Assembly: GCA_018820925.1 (NCBI GenBank)
Contig: JAHJNJ010000019.1
Span: 1 to 64,000, forward strand
Reading direction: 5' to 3'
DNA from: Gammaproteobacteria bacterium
GTDB taxonomy: Bacteria; Pseudomonadota; Gammaproteobacteria; Burkholderiales; Gallionellaceae
Length of the DNA stretch: 64,000 nt
Position numbers and translations under genes: made by a program. The number at the start of each line of letters is the position of its first letter. Within the stretch, counting starts at the first letter, position 1. Under the pieces are notes generated by a model, which had not been told where the DNA came from, ran no database searches, and was given only the letters and a program-made list of their open reading frames with translations. This document shows positions 24,268 to 32,791 of this stretch, piece by piece.

Positions 24268-24723
24268 TTATCCCTGCCAGTCGGCGAACAGCTTGTGGAT
24301 CGCCACGGGATCGTCGGTATTCTGCAATTGGTCGCGGAACGCCTTGTCGCTGAACATCTGCGCCAGTTCGCCCAGCAGTTGCAGGTGCATGTCGGTCGCG
24401 CGTTCGGGGACCAGCAGCACGAATATGAAATTCACCGGCAGTCCGTCCGGTGCATCGAAGGGGATGGGGTTCTGCATTTTGACAAAGGCCGCTACCGCAT
24501 CGCGCAGGCCCTTCACACGACCGTGCGGGATCGCCACGCCCTGACCCAATCCGGTGGAACCGAGCTTTTCGCGGGCAAACAGGCTGTCGAACACCTGGCT
24601 GCGCGCAATGTGCTGGGTGTTTTCGAACAAAAGTCCGACGCGTTCAAAAACACGTTTTTTGCTGGCAGACTCGTTATCCAGCAATACGCATTCGGGTGTC
24701 AAAATCTTGCTGATCAGGCTCAT
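24268..24723 (-). CDS. ptsN: PTS EIIA-Ntr regulatory protein
   Basis: A 151-residue EIIA domain with the phosphorylatable histidine in GVAIPHGRV (residue about 67) and the ending LHKLFADWQG-like tail. In the nitrogen PTS it receives phosphate from NPr and modulates potassium transport and other targets. The expected FVLLVPERATDMHLQLLGELAQMF segment is present. It is separated from hpf by a terminator-like hairpin, so part of its expression is probably attenuated. Confidence 0.95.
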   Translation of the reverse strand: MSLISKILTPECVLLDNESASKKRVFERVGLLFENTQHIARSQVFDSLFAREKLGSTGLGQGVAIPHGRVKGLRDAVAAFVKMQNPIPFDAPDGLPVNFIFVLLVPERATDMHLQLLGELAQMFSDKAFRDQLQNTDDPVAIHKLFADWQG

Positions 24724-24739
24724 GTCAGTTCACCATGAC

Positions 24740-24772
24740 AAAAAACGGGGCAACCACTCCTGGCTGCCCCGT
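24740..24772 (-). terminator. Terminator/attenuator between hpf and ptsN
   Basis: On the minus strand ACGGGGCA pairs with TGCCCCGT (24745-24772, loop 12 bases) and is followed by TTTTTT. It lies right after the hpf stop, so it should end or reduce transcription from rpoN-hpf into ptsN. Confidence 0.8.
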
Positions 24773-24780
24773 ATATTGCT

Positions 24781-25104
24781 TCATTCTGCCGCGCTGTGCT
24801 TGCCGGAATCGTCGTGGCGGCGCTCAATGTGCTTTCCCTTGTGCTTCAGAACCTGGCGATCCAGCGAATCGACCAGCGCATCGATGGCCACATACAGGTT
24901 GTCATCCGAAGTTTCGGCGAAGATATTCTTGCCGGAAACATGGACGTTGGCTTCGGCCTTCTGCACCAGCTTGTCCACGGACAGGATCACGTTGATGTCG
25001 ATCACATTGTCGAAATGGCGTTTGACCTTGTCCAGTTTGCTGAGTACATGTTCGCGGATGGCCGGGGTGATTTCGAGGTGACGTCCTGTGAGGTTGAGGT
25101 TCAT
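24781..25104 (-). CDS. hpf: Ribosome hibernation promoting factor, short form
   Basis: A 107-residue protein of the HPF/YfiA family that binds the 30S decoding region and stabilises hibernating 100S ribosomes. It begins MNLNLTGRHLEITPAIREHV, shows the conserved KLDKVKRHFDNVIDINVIL and DDNLYVAIDALVDSLDRQV, and ends in a short charged tail (HKGKHIERRHDDSGKHSAAE). The short-form length fits proteobacteria. AGGAG precedes the ATG. It directly follows rpoN. Confidence 0.95.
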   Translation of the reverse strand: MNLNLTGRHLEITPAIREHVLSKLDKVKRHFDNVIDINVILSVDKLVQKAEANVHVSGKNIFAETSDDNLYVAIDALVDSLDRQVLKHKGKHIERRHDDSGKHSAAE

Positions 25105-25120
25105 GGCCTGCTCCTTTTGG

Positions 25121-26557
25121 TTAAAGTGATTTACGAAGATTTACCGGAAGGATGTTCATCCCCTCGCGGTATTTTGCCACGGTACGGCGGGCGACCAAAA
25201 TGCCCTGCTGTGCCAGGATTTCTGACATGCGACTGTCGGTGAGCGGATGCTTCGCATCTTCCTCGCTGACCAGTTGCTTGATAAGGGCGCGGATGGCGGT
25301 GGAAGAACAGGCGCCGCCCGCTTCCGTGGCCAGTCCGCTGCCGAAAAAATACTTGAATTCGTAGATGCCGCGCGGGGTGAGCATGAACTTCTGCGTGGTG
25401 ACGCGCGAGATGGTGGATTCGTGCAGCTCCAGCTGCTCGGCGATTTCGCGCAGCACCAGCGGGCGCATGGCAATGTCGCCATGCTCGAAAAACTGGCGCT
25501 GCCTTTCGACGATGGCCTGCGATACGCGCAGGATGGTTTCGAAACGTTGCTGCAGATTCTTGATGAACCAGCGCGCTTCCTGCAATTGTCCGGCCATTTC
25601 CTGCACGTTTTTTTCGGTGCGCTGTTGCAGGATGTTGGCATACACCTGGTTGATGCGCAGGCGCGGCATGGCTTCCGGGTTGAGGCGCGCACGCCAGATG
25701 CCGCCGTGGCGTTCCACCAGCACGTCCGGCACCACATAGTCTGCCGCGCGATGTTCGAAGGCCGAGCCGGGCTTGGGCTGCAGGTGCACGATCAGGTTTT
25801 GCGCGCAACGCAGGGCATCGTCGTCGCAGCGCAGGGCTTTTTTCAGCTTGCTGAAGTCGCGCGCGGCCAGCAGATTCAGGTGATGCAATACGATGGACAA
25901 TGCCAGGTCGCGACCCGGGATATCACCCGGCATGGCCTCCAGTTGCAGGGCGAGGCATTCGCTCAGGTCGCGGGCGCCGATGCCGGGCGCGTCCAGGTGC
26001 TGTAACTGCACCAGTGCCGTCTCCAGGTCGTCCAGCGTGATGTCCAGCTCGGGCGGCAGCAATTCGAAGATTTCTTCCAGCGGCTGCGACAGGTAGGCAT
26101 TCTCGTCCAGTGCGTCGATGAGCAGGCCGATGATCTTCTTGTCGCGATCATCCATCTGGCTCATGTTCAGTTCCCACAACAGGTGCTCGCGCATGCTGGG
26201 TTTGTCGGCGGCGACTTCGGAGTAGCCGTCGTCCTCGTCATCCGGGTTGGAAGAGGACGAGGATGAAGAGAAAGAAGTTTCCGGCCATTCGTTGCTATCG
26301 GTGTTGCGCGATTCGGGTTCGGCGGGGGCGCTGCTTTCGCTGCTGCTGGAGGGGGTTGTTGTCTCGGTGCTGCTGTTGCCGCTGTAGGTCTGGTTGGTGC
26401 TGTCGTCCTCGCGTTCCAGGAACGGATTCTCGTCCAGCAGGCGCGCAGTTTCCTGATTGATCTCTAACGTGGAGAGCTGCAACAGCTTGATAGCCTGCTG
26501 CAACTGCGGCGTTAGCATCAGCTGTTGGGACTGCCTGAGTTGGAGAGAATGTTTCAT
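25121..26557 (-). CDS. rpoN: RNA polymerase sigma-54 factor
   Basis: A 478-residue sigma factor. The glutamine/leucine-rich activator region begins MKHSLQLRQSQQLMLTPQLQ. An acidic, serine-rich linker follows (residues about 50-115, with a run of serines and DDEDDGYSE), then the core-binding domain, the helix-turn-helix (LELHESTISRVTTQKFM) and the RpoN box ARRTVAKYRE near the C-terminus, which reads the -24 element. The linker is unusually serine-rich. Two promoters of the expected -24/-12 type are visible in this window (222-237 and 33855-33870). Confidence 0.97.
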   Translation of the reverse strand: MKHSLQLRQSQQLMLTPQLQQAIKLLQLSTLEINQETARLLDENPFLEREDDSTNQTYSGNSSTETTTPSSSSESSAPAEPESRNTDSNEWPETSFSSSSSSSNPDDEDDGYSEVAADKPSMREHLLWELNMSQMDDRDKKIIGLLIDALDENAYLSQPLEEIFELLPPELDITLDDLETALVQLQHLDAPGIGARDLSECLALQLEAMPGDIPGRDLALSIVLHHLNLLAARDFSKLKKALRCDDDALRCAQNLIVHLQPKPGSAFEHRAADYVVPDVLVERHGGIWRARLNPEAMPRLRINQVYANILQQRTEKNVQEMAGQLQEARWFIKNLQQRFETILRVSQAIVERQRQFFEHGDIAMRPLVLREIAEQLELHESTISRVTTQKFMLTPRGIYEFKYFFGSGLATEAGGACSSTAIRALIKQLVSEEDAKHPLTDSRMSEILAQQGILVARRTVAKYREGMNILPVNLRKSL

Positions 26558-26586
26558 TGCTGGTTTTGGCGGGGGGCGGCGCTATC

Positions 26587-27309
26587 TTATAGTTTGAAGT
26601 GCTCGCCCAAATACACCTTCCTCACGCCCTCATTATAGATGATTTCATCGGGCTTGCCTTCCGCCATGACCGATCCGGCATTGATGATGTAGGCACGGTC
26701 GCAAATTCCCAATGTTTCCCGCACATTATGGTCGGTGATGAGCACACCGATGCTGCGCTCCTTGAGGAAACGGATGATTTTCTGGATGTCCAGCACGGCG
26801 ATGGGGTCGACCCCGGCGAAGGGTTCGTCCAGCAGGATGAAACGCGGGTCGGTCGCCAGCGCGCGCGCGATCTCCACGCGCCGCCGCTCGCCGCCGGACA
26901 GGCTGATGGCCGGGTTGTCGCGAATGTGGGTGATGTGCAGGTCGTTCAGCAGGGCTTCCAGCCGCGTGTTCATTTCGGCCGGGGCGTAGCCCTGCAATTC
27001 CAGCACGGCCAGGATATTTTCGGCCACGGTCAGGCGGCGGAAGATGGAGGCCTCCTGCGGCAGGTAGGCCAGCCCGAGACGCGCGCGGCGGTGGATGGGC
27101 AGATGGGTGATGTCCTGCTCGTCGATGAAAATCTCGCCGCCGTCGGTGGCGCACAGGCCGACGATCATGTAGAAGCTGGTGGTCTTGCCGGCGCCGTTCG
27201 GCCCCAGCAATCCGACGACTTCGCCGCTTTTTACGGATAACGAGACATCCTGCACGACGGTGCGGGTGTTGTAGCGTTTTTTCAACGAAATGGTGTGGAG
27301 TTCACTCAT
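26587..27309 (-). CDS. lptB: LPS export ABC transporter ATPase LptB
   Basis: A 240-residue ABC ATPase that powers extraction of lipopolysaccharide by LptFG. Walker [15 protein letters not shown], signature [16 protein letters not shown], Walker [16 protein letters not shown] and H-switch TDHNVRET are intact. The Q-loop [14 protein letters not shown] is typical of LptB. It overlaps the lptA stop by four bases (ATGA), so the two are translationally coupled. rpoN follows 30 bases after its stop. Confidence 0.97.
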   Translation of the reverse strand: MSELHTISLKKRYNTRTVVQDVSLSVKSGEVVGLLGPNGAGKTTSFYMIVGLCATDGGEIFIDEQDITHLPIHRRARLGLAYLPQEASIFRRLTVAENILAVLELQGYAPAEMNTRLEALLNDLHITHIRDNPAISLSGGERRRVEIARALATDPRFILLDEPFAGVDPIAVLDIQKIIRFLKERSIGVLITDHNVRETLGICDRAYIINAGSVMAEGKPDEIIYNEGVRKVYLGEHFKL

Positions 27310-27902
27310 GGTTTCGGTTTTGACAAAGTCGGGCTGGTCTGGATGGTGAGCGGTGCATTGTTCTCTATGGGGTTCTCGGCTGCTTCCTTGTTCCGGGGCT
27401 GGATTACCGCGTGCACACGGCCTTTGTTCGGATCGTTGATATTGTTCGGGTCGCCGCTCACCTGAAACACTTCGGTGCGGGTGCTGTATGCGATATGGTT
27501 GCCCTGCACGTCGTCCTGCGCCCGCTTGACGCGCGCATGCACATAAAAGTCCACGGTTTGGGATAACGTGTCGTACTCGATGCGCTCGCCATAACCTTCC
27601 ATGTATTCGTCAGACCCCTCGTGTTTCTGGCGGAAGCTTGCCGGTTTCCCGGTGGCGGTGCAGTGTTTGTATCCCTGCTTATTTTCTGTCAGCACGATTT
27701 TATCCGCCCGGATCTGCAGCGTGCCCTGCGTGAGTTCCACGTTTCCTTCAAACACGCTCGTTTGTGTCGCGTCGTCAACCACAACCCGGTTGGATTCCAG
27801 ATGGATGGGTTTTTCGCGGTCCGCATTTTCCGCGCGCGCGGCGCCGCTCCAGGCCAACAACAACAGGCTGCACAAGAAGAGATTAACGGGGCGCCGGTTC
27901 AT
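27306..27902 (-). CDS. lptA: LPS transport periplasmic protein LptA
   Basis: A 198-residue periplasmic OstA-like protein that forms the bridge for LPS across the periplasm. The signal peptide [24 protein letters not shown] is cleaved after ARA. The mature part has the beta-jellyroll repeats [39 protein letters not shown] and [20 protein letters not shown] chose ATG 27902 because the upstream frame lies inside lptC and lacks a signal peptide at its start. The C-terminal tail is proline- and asparagine-rich. It overlaps lptC by 20 bases. Confidence 0.93.
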   Translation of the reverse strand: MNRRPVNLFLCSLLLLAWSGAARAENADREKPIHLESNRVVVDDATQTSVFEGNVELTQGTLQIRADKIVLTENKQGYKHCTATGKPASFRQKHEGSDEYMEGYGERIEYDTLSQTVDFYVHARVKRAQDDVQGNHIAYSTRTEVFQVSGDPNNINDPNKGRVHAVIQPRNKEAAENPIENNAPLTIQTSPTLSKPKP

Positions 27903-28470
27903 GGGTTGCCCTGACGCGCGACAGCAGCTTGGCGGTGCGCGCTTTGTTGTCGAGTTCCATGCCGACCGCACGGATCACGTTGTACTGGTTGGTCATCACC
28001 ACCGGCTGGTCGGTTTCAGCCCAGTCGCGATCGGGGATTAAGTGCAAGTAATCGGTGGTGAACCGTTGTTCGCCGATACCGTCGCCGGCGGGACGCAGCA
28101 CGCTGACTTCATAGCGGAGATACACATCGTCGCCTTTGCTGGAAATCGTGCCGGCCTGCGCCGAGGTAATGGTCGGGGGGCGATTCGCATACAGACTGGT
28201 CAATTTCGGCATCTGCAAGTGTGTGGAGTCATCGTCCGGGTAATGCCACATTTTTTCGGCAGAAAGCGTGAAACGCGGCTGGCCCTGCGTGCCGAGCGTG
28301 ACCGCCGAGAAATTGTCGACGTAGTAATCGACATCATGGCGTTGCTGACTCCGGACTTGCGGCAGGGGCAGGACCTGCTGGTTGAGCCAATACGTCGCGG
28401 CCAGCAACAGCAGCAATGGCATGAGCGGCAGCCAGGCGCGAGCTTTTTCGAAAATGCGGTTGCCTCTCAT
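27883..28470 (-). CDS. lptC: LPS export inner-membrane protein LptC
   Basis: A 195-residue bitopic protein: one N-terminal helix (about residues 13-30, LPLMPLLLLLAATYWLNQQV) and a periplasmic jellyroll that hands LPS from LptBFG to LptA. HDVDYYVDNFSAVTLGTQGQP is the family's characteristic start of the periplasmic domain. The ATG at 28470 overlaps the kdsC stop; a GTG one codon upstream is also possible. Position between kdsC and lptA is canonical. Confidence 0.93.
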   Translation of the reverse strand: MRGNRIFEKARAWLPLMPLLLLLAATYWLNQQVLPLPQVRSQQRHDVDYYVDNFSAVTLGTQGQPRFTLSAEKMWHYPDDDSTHLQMPKLTSLYANRPPTITSAQAGTISSKGDDVYLRYEVSVLRPAGDGIGEQRFTTDYLHLIPDRDWAETDQPVVMTNQYNVIRAVGMELDNKARTAKLLSRVRATHEPAPR

Positions 28471-28991
28471 CACGTCAGGTAGGGCGCAAGTTGTGCGTCC
28501 AGTGTGCCTTGGGTACCGAGAATGAGTTCACAGATTTCGCGCACCGCACCGTGTCCCGCTTCGCGCAGGCTGACGTAATGCGCGTGGTCGCGCACCAGTT
28601 GCGGTGCGGCGGGTACGCTCAGGGCCAGGCCGACGCGGCGCATTACCGGCAGGTCGACCACATCGTCGCCCATGAAAGCGGCGGCTTCGGGTGGCAGTTT
28701 CAATTCCGCCAGCAGCGACTGCATCACCGCAAGCTTGTTTTCCACGCCCTGATACAAACGCGAGATGCCGAGATTCCGGGCGCGCATTTCGACGCATTTG
28801 GAGGTGCGCCCGGTGATGATGGCAAGTTCCAGGCCGGATGCCTTGAGCATCTTCAGGCCGTGCCCGTCGAGCGAATTGAAACGTTTGAATTCCTCACCGG
28901 AATCGGAAAGATACAGGCCGCCGTCGGTCAGCACGCCGTCCACATCGAAGGCGATGAGCCGCAGCGGTTTGATCCTGTCCGGGAGTTGCAT
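28470..28991 (-). CDS. kdsC: 3-deoxy-D-manno-octulosonate 8-phosphate phosphatase
   Basis: A 173-residue HAD-superfamily (C0 type) enzyme that releases phosphate from Kdo-8-P in LPS inner-core synthesis. The catalytic DVDGVLTDG contains both Asp residues (D16, D18). Motif II is IITGR, the lysine is in VENKLAVM, and motif III is MGDDVVDLPVM. Length is typical of a homotetrameric KdsC. It overlaps the kdsD stop and the lptC start by a few bases, so kdsD-kdsC-lptC-lptA-lptB form one tight operon. Confidence 0.95.
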   Translation of the reverse strand: MQLPDRIKPLRLIAFDVDGVLTDGGLYLSDSGEEFKRFNSLDGHGLKMLKASGLELAIITGRTSKCVEMRARNLGISRLYQGVENKLAVMQSLLAELKLPPEAAAFMGDDVVDLPVMRRVGLALSVPAAPQLVRDHAHYVSLREAGHGAVREICELILGTQGTLDAQLAPYLT

Positions 28992-29977
28992 CAGATCACC
29001 TTGGCCTTGAGCAGGTCGAGCATGTTCAGGGCGCCGACCAGTTTGTTGTCCGAATCCACGACCGGCAACTGGCTGATGTTGTATTTTTCCATGAGCTGCA
29101 CCGCATCGACGGCCAGCGCGTCCGCAAGGATGCTGCGCGGGTTGCGCGACATCACGGTACTGACCGGCGTGGTGCTGAAATCCACTTTCTTTTCCAGAGT
29201 GCGGCGCAGGTCGCCGTCGGTATAAATTCCAAGAAGGTGTTTGCTGCCGTCCACAATGGCGGTCATGCCCAGACCCTTGCGCGAAATCTCCAGCACGGCA
29301 TCGGCCAGCGTTGCATTCTCGGGTACCGAGGGAATGCTGGCATGGGTATGCATGACGTCGCTCACGTGGGTGAGCAGGCGGCGGCCCAAGCTTCCTCCGG
29401 GGTGTGAGCGTGCAAAGTCTGTTTCCCCGAATCCTTTGGCGTCCAGCAGTGCAACAGCCAGCGCATCGCCCAACGCGAGCGCCGCGGTGGTGCTGGCCGT
29501 GGGCGCCAGTCCCATCGGGCAGGCTTCCTGCGCGACGGAGCCGTCGAGATGCGCATCTGCCGCCAGGGCCAGGCTGGATTGGGGATTCCCGGTCAGGCTG
29601 ATGAGGTGCGCGCCCTGACGTTTGATGGCGGGAACAATGGTGAGCAACTCATCGCTTTCACCGGAATACGAGAGCGCGATGAACACGTCCTGCGCCGTGA
29701 CCATGCCCAGATCGCCGTGGCTGGCTTCGCCCGGATGCACGAAATACGCCGGGGTGCCGGTGCTGGACATGGTGGCGGCGATCTTGCGCGCGATGTGCCC
29801 GGATTTGCCCATGCCGCTGACAATGACGCGCCCCTTGCATGCAAGAATGAGGTTCAGTGCCTGTAAAAAATTGTCGTCGATGCGTTGGGTGAGGGCACGC
29901 ACGGCATCGGCTTCAATGTTGATTACCTGGCGCGCAAGGTCGAGCGCATGCGGTGCTGGGGTGAGTGGTTTGTCCAT
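28991..29977 (-). CDS. kdsD: Arabinose-5-phosphate isomerase KdsD
   Basis: A 328-residue isomerase that converts ribulose-5-phosphate to arabinose-5-phosphate for Kdo. The SIS domain has SGMGKSGHIARKIAAT (near 54) and ALSYSGESDELL. Two CBS domains fill residues about 200-328 (MHTHASIPSVPENATL; VMSRNPRSILADALAVD). It is the first gene of the Kdo/Lpt operon. An extended -10 box ends seven bases before ATG 29977 and no ribosome site is present, so translation may be leaderless. It diverges from the kefB-type gene. Confidence 0.95.
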   Translation of the reverse strand: MDKPLTPAPHALDLARQVINIEADAVRALTQRIDDNFLQALNLILACKGRVIVSGMGKSGHIARKIAATMSSTGTPAYFVHPGEASHGDLGMVTAQDVFIALSYSGESDELLTIVPAIKRQGAHLISLTGNPQSSLALAADAHLDGSVAQEACPMGLAPTASTTAALALGDALAVALLDAKGFGETDFARSHPGGSLGRRLLTHVSDVMHTHASIPSVPENATLADAVLEISRKGLGMTAIVDGSKHLLGIYTDGDLRRTLEKKVDFSTTPVSTVMSRNPRSILADALAVDAVQLMEKYNISQLPVVDSDNKLVGALNMLDLLKAKVI

Positions 29978-29984
29978 GCGCAGG

Positions 29985-29993
29985 ATTATAACA
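29985..29993 (-). promoter_or_regulatory. Extended -10 promoter of the kds-lpt operon, possibly leaderless
   Basis: TGTTATAAT on the minus strand is a perfect extended -10 (TGnTATAAT). Seven bases (CCTGCGC) lie between it and ATG 29977, so transcription should start at or within a base or two of the ATG. No -35 match is seen at the normal distance, consistent with an extended -10 type. Confidence 0.65.
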
Positions 29994-30041
29994 GTGTCGT
30001 TTGGGGGCGGCGTTTTTTTGAATTTGTGGCATCATCCGCAC

Positions 30042-32018
30042 ATGACCAGTTCACTGCATTTGATCCTGATTTTGTTGGCTGTCGCTGTCGGCGTGGTGGT
30101 GTTGTGCCGCATTTTGAAACTGCCGGTGATGCTCGGTTACCTGGTCGTCGGCATTACCATCGGGCCGCACGCTTTGGGCTGGATTCCCGACGCGCCGGAA
30201 ACGCGCCATCTAGCCGAATTCGGCGTGGTATTCCTGATGTTCAGCATCGGCCTCGAATTCAGCCTGGCGCGTCTGCGTGCCATGCAAAGGCTGGTGTTCG
30301 GTCTGGGGACGGCGCAGGTTGGCGCGACCATGGTACTGGTGATGCTATCCACGCTGTTCTTCGATCTGGATTGGCGCGCGGGTCTGGCGCTGGGCGGGAT
30401 ACTGGCCATGTCTTCCACCGCCATCGTCAGCAAGCTGCTGGTCGAGCGCGCGGAACTGAATACGCCGCACGGGCAGAAGATCATGGGCGTGCTGCTGTTT
30501 CAGGATCTGGCGGTTGTCCCGCTCATCATCATCATCCCCGCGCTGGGCGAAAGCGGTGCCGATCTGGGTAGCATGGTCGCTCTCGCCATGCTCAAGGCCG
30601 CGCTCCTGCTCACCGCATTGCTGACCTTCGGCCAGCGCCTGCTGCGCCCCTGGTTTCATGTGGTGGCCGGACAAAAATCCTCCGAACTGTTCATGCTCAA
30701 CGTGCTGCTGTTTACGCTGGGCATGGCCTGGCTCACCGAATTGAGCGGTCTCTCCCTCGCGCTGGGCGCGTTCGTGGCGGGCATGCTGATTTCCGAGACC
30801 GAATACCGCTATCAGGTGGAAGAGGACATCAAGCCGTTCCGCGACGTGCTGCTCGGCCTGTTCTTCGTCACCATCGGCATGATGCTCGATCTGCAGGCGG
30901 TGGTTGCCGGATGGGGCTGGGTGCTGCTGGTGCTGCTCATCCTGATCCCCTTCAAGGCGGCCGTGGTGGCCTTGCTGGTGCGCGGTTTTGCCGGGGAGTG
31001 GGGGGCTGCCCTGCGCACCGGTCTGGGTCTGGCGCAGGCCGGCGAGTTCGGCTTCGTGCTGCTGACCCTGGCGGGAGGCGTGCAATTGCTGGCCCCCGAT
31101 GTGATGCAAAACGTGCTGGCCGCGATGCTGATCTCCATGCTCGTCGCGCCCTTTTTGATCCACCATTCCGAAGCCATCGTGCGCCGCCTGTCGCCGGAAG
31201 AGTGGATGAACCGCGCCATGCAAATGCACCAGATTGCCGTGAGCAGCATGTCGAGCCAGCAGCACATCATCATCTGCGGCTATGGGCGTAGCGGCCAGTC
31301 GCTCGCCAAATTCCTGACCGAGGAAGGCATCAGCTTCATCGCGCTCGATCTCGATTCGCGCCGCGTGCATGAAGCGGTGGCAGCCGGGGAAAAAGTGGTT
31401 TACGGCGACGCGGGCAAAAACGAGGTGTTGAAAGCGGCCGGCCTGATGCGCGCCAAGGCGCTGGCCATCACCTACGACGACAAGCATTCCGCGCTCAAGA
31501 TACTGCACCATGTGCAGGCCTTGCGTCCCGACCTGCCGGTGGTGGTGCGTACCGCCGACGACACGCACATTGCCGTACTGAAGCAGGCGGGCGCGGCCGA
31601 AGTAGTGGCCGAAGTCACCGAAGGCAGCGTCATGCTCGCTTCGCAGGCGCTGCTGTTGTCCGGCGTGCCGCTGAGCCGCGTCGTGCGCCAGATACAGGAA
31701 ACACGCGCCAAACGCTACAGCATGTTCAGCGGTTTTCTGCGCAACGTGCAACCCGCGGACACGGTGGGAGAAGCCACGGAAAGCCTGCAGCCGCGCTTTC
31801 AGAACGTGATGCTCAATGCGGGCGATTACGCAGTCGGCAAGCACCTGAAAGAAATGAAACTGGGCGAACTCAACGTCGAGGTGAATGCGGTGCGCCGCCA
31901 CAACGTGCAAGGCAGCCATCCTTCCGGTGACATGGTGTTGCGCGCGGGCGATGTGCTGGTATTGCTCGGGCAGGCGGTGACGCTGGAAGCAGCAGAAAAA
32001 CGGTTGCGCAAGGATTAA
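30042..32018 (+). CDS. Monovalent cation:proton antiporter, KefB/CPA2 type, with RCK domain
   Basis: A 658-residue antiporter: about twelve transmembrane helices (residues 1-385) with CPA2 motifs GYLVVGITIGPHALG and LALGGILAMSSTAIVSKLL, then a RCK/TrkA-N nucleotide-binding domain (IIICGYGRSGQSLAKFL near 410) and a TrkA-C domain at the end. It probably exports potassium with proton exchange and is gated by a nucleotide or thiol. The start ATG 30042 (MTSSLHLILILLA) is 64 bases from divergent kdsD. The last 199 bases are repeated, about 89 % identical, beyond the following toxin-antitoxin pair, so the present gene end may have been replaced by an incoming copy. Confidence 0.92.
   Translation: MTSSLHLILILLAVAVGVVVLCRILKLPVMLGYLVVGITIGPHALGWIPDAPETRHLAEFGVVFLMFSIGLEFSLARLRAMQRLVFGLGTAQVGATMVLVMLSTLFFDLDWRAGLALGGILAMSSTAIVSKLLVERAELNTPHGQKIMGVLLFQDLAVVPLIIIIPALGESGADLGSMVALAMLKAALLLTALLTFGQRLLRPWFHVVAGQKSSELFMLNVLLFTLGMAWLTELSGLSLALGAFVAGMLISETEYRYQVEEDIKPFRDVLLGLFFVTIGMMLDLQAVVAGWGWVLLVLLILIPFKAAVVALLVRGFAGEWGAALRTGLGLAQAGEFGFVLLTLAGGVQLLAPDVMQNVLAAMLISMLVAPFLIHHSEAIVRRLSPEEWMNRAMQMHQIAVSSMSSQQHIIICGYGRSGQSLAKFLTEEGISFIALDLDSRRVHEAVAAGEKVVYGDAGKNEVLKAAGLMRAKALAITYDDKHSALKILHHVQALRPDLPVVVRTADDTHIAVLKQAGAAEVVAEVTEGSVMLASQALLLSGVPLSRVVRQIQETRAKRYSMFSGFLRNVQPADTVGEATESLQPRFQNVMLNAGDYAVGKHLKEMKLGELNVEVNAVRRHNVQGSHPSGDMVLRAGDVLVLLGQAVTLEAAEKRLRKD
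31820..32018 (+). repeat. Direct repeat, copy 1 (3' end of the kefB-type gene)
   Basis: The last 199 bases of the antiporter gene match 32792-32990 without gaps, with about 22 substitutions by eye, mostly at third codon positions. The two copies bracket the BrnT/BrnA pair. A further short match (GCGGTTG-CTT) follows each copy at slightly different spacing. Confidence 0.9.
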
Positions 32019-32041
32019 TAGCTGATGCGGTTGCCTTATTT

Positions 32042-32062
32042 TGTATATGTTAGTAATATACA
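32042..32062. promoter_or_regulatory. Operator-like palindrome in front of brnT
   Basis: TGTATAT, spacer GTTAGTA, ATATACA: perfect seven-base arms ending three bases before ATG 32066. Antitoxins of the BrnA type repress their own promoter, so this is the likely binding site; it also contains TATAT sequences that could be the -10. Confidence 0.65.
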
Positions 32063-32065
32063 CGC

Positions 32066-32365
32066 ATGATTGATCTGGCGATTATTTCAGGCTTTGATTG
32101 GGATGACGGAAACGTGCGTAAGAATGACAAGCACGGCGTTTCCACAGCGGAGGCGGAACAGATTTTCTTCAACGAACCTCTCTTGTGGTTGATTGATGAA
32201 AAACACAGCCAAAACGAACCACGCTTCCATGCATTGGGAAAAACAGACACAGGACGCGCTTTGCACATCACTTTCACCTTGCGCCAAGCCGGGAAAACGA
32301 TACGGGTGATTTCTGCCAGAGATATGCACCGGAAAGAAAAGGCCATCTATGAGCAAGCAACTTAA
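32066..32365 (+). CDS. brnT: BrnT family ribonuclease toxin
   Basis: A 99-residue toxin of the BrnT family (RelE-like fold, mRNA cleavage). Family signatures: GFDWDDGNVRKNDKHGVSTA, EAEQIFF, ALGKTDTGRALHITFTLR and IRVISARDMHRKEKAIYE. The usual basic and acidic catalytic residues in the last segment are present. It comes first in the operon, toxin before antitoxin, as is normal for BrnTA, and overlaps the antitoxin gene by 17 bases. An operator-like palindrome precedes it. Lower GC than neighbours and the flanking duplication suggest a mobile origin. Confidence 0.9.
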   Translation: MIDLAIISGFDWDDGNVRKNDKHGVSTAEAEQIFFNEPLLWLIDEKHSQNEPRFHALGKTDTGRALHITFTLRQAGKTIRVISARDMHRKEKAIYEQAT

Positions 32366-32615
32366 AACAGTCCCAAAATTTCGTAGCGAAGTGGAAGAAC
32401 AGGCCTTCTGGGAAGAACACGACTCCGCCGACTATTTCGATTGGTCAAAAGCACAACGCGTTACGCTGCCCAATTTGAAGCCGACGACAAAAACCATTTC
32501 CTTGCGCTTGCCCCAGCATTTGCTGGATTCGATCAAGACAGCCGCCAACGCGCGCGACGTTCCCTACCAATCGCTCATAAAAGTCTGGTTGCAAGAGAAG
32601 CTGCACAGCAACTGA
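32349..32615 (+). CDS. BrnA/CopG-type antitoxin
   Basis: An 88-residue antitoxin. The N-terminal half (KTVPKFRSEVEEQAFWEEHD, then DYFDWSKAQRV) is the toxin-binding region seen in CopG-like partners of BrnT. The C-terminal half is a ribbon-helix-helix: TTKTISLRLPQHLLDSIKTA followed by ANARDVPYQSLIKVWLQEKL. It neutralises BrnT and most likely represses the operon through the palindrome at 32042-32062. It ends 177 bases before the second kefB-tail copy. Confidence 0.88.
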   Translation: MSKQLKTVPKFRSEVEEQAFWEEHDSADYFDWSKAQRVTLPNLKPTTKTISLRLPQHLLDSIKTAANARDVPYQSLIKVWLQEKLHSN

Positions 32616-32791
32616 GTCCGACGTCCCCCTTGTTCGCAGGATGGGTGCGACTCTCTACGTGTTGACGGCGTGGGGAATCGTCAGAGCAGCGCAATACCCG
32701 ACGTTTATCTGAGTGCAGGTAACTCTGATGGGTATCGCGCAGCCTGTCCTGAGCGAAGTCGAAGGGCTCAACCCATCTGCAAACTTTCAGT
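32616..32791. other. Spacer between antitoxin gene and kefB-tail remnant
   Basis: No gene is seen. It contains a short dispersed-repeat fragment around 32728-32775 (TGGGTATCGCGCAGCC ... CCTGTCCTGAGCGAAGTC ... GAAGGGCTCAACCCATC), related to the composite repeats elsewhere and itself bounded by TGGGT/ACCCA. Confidence 0.5.

Noticed and set aside
30345-32063. 572-codon minus-strand open frame opposite the kefB-type gene
   Set aside because: Low-complexity His/Gln-rich translation, antisense to a conserved antiporter.
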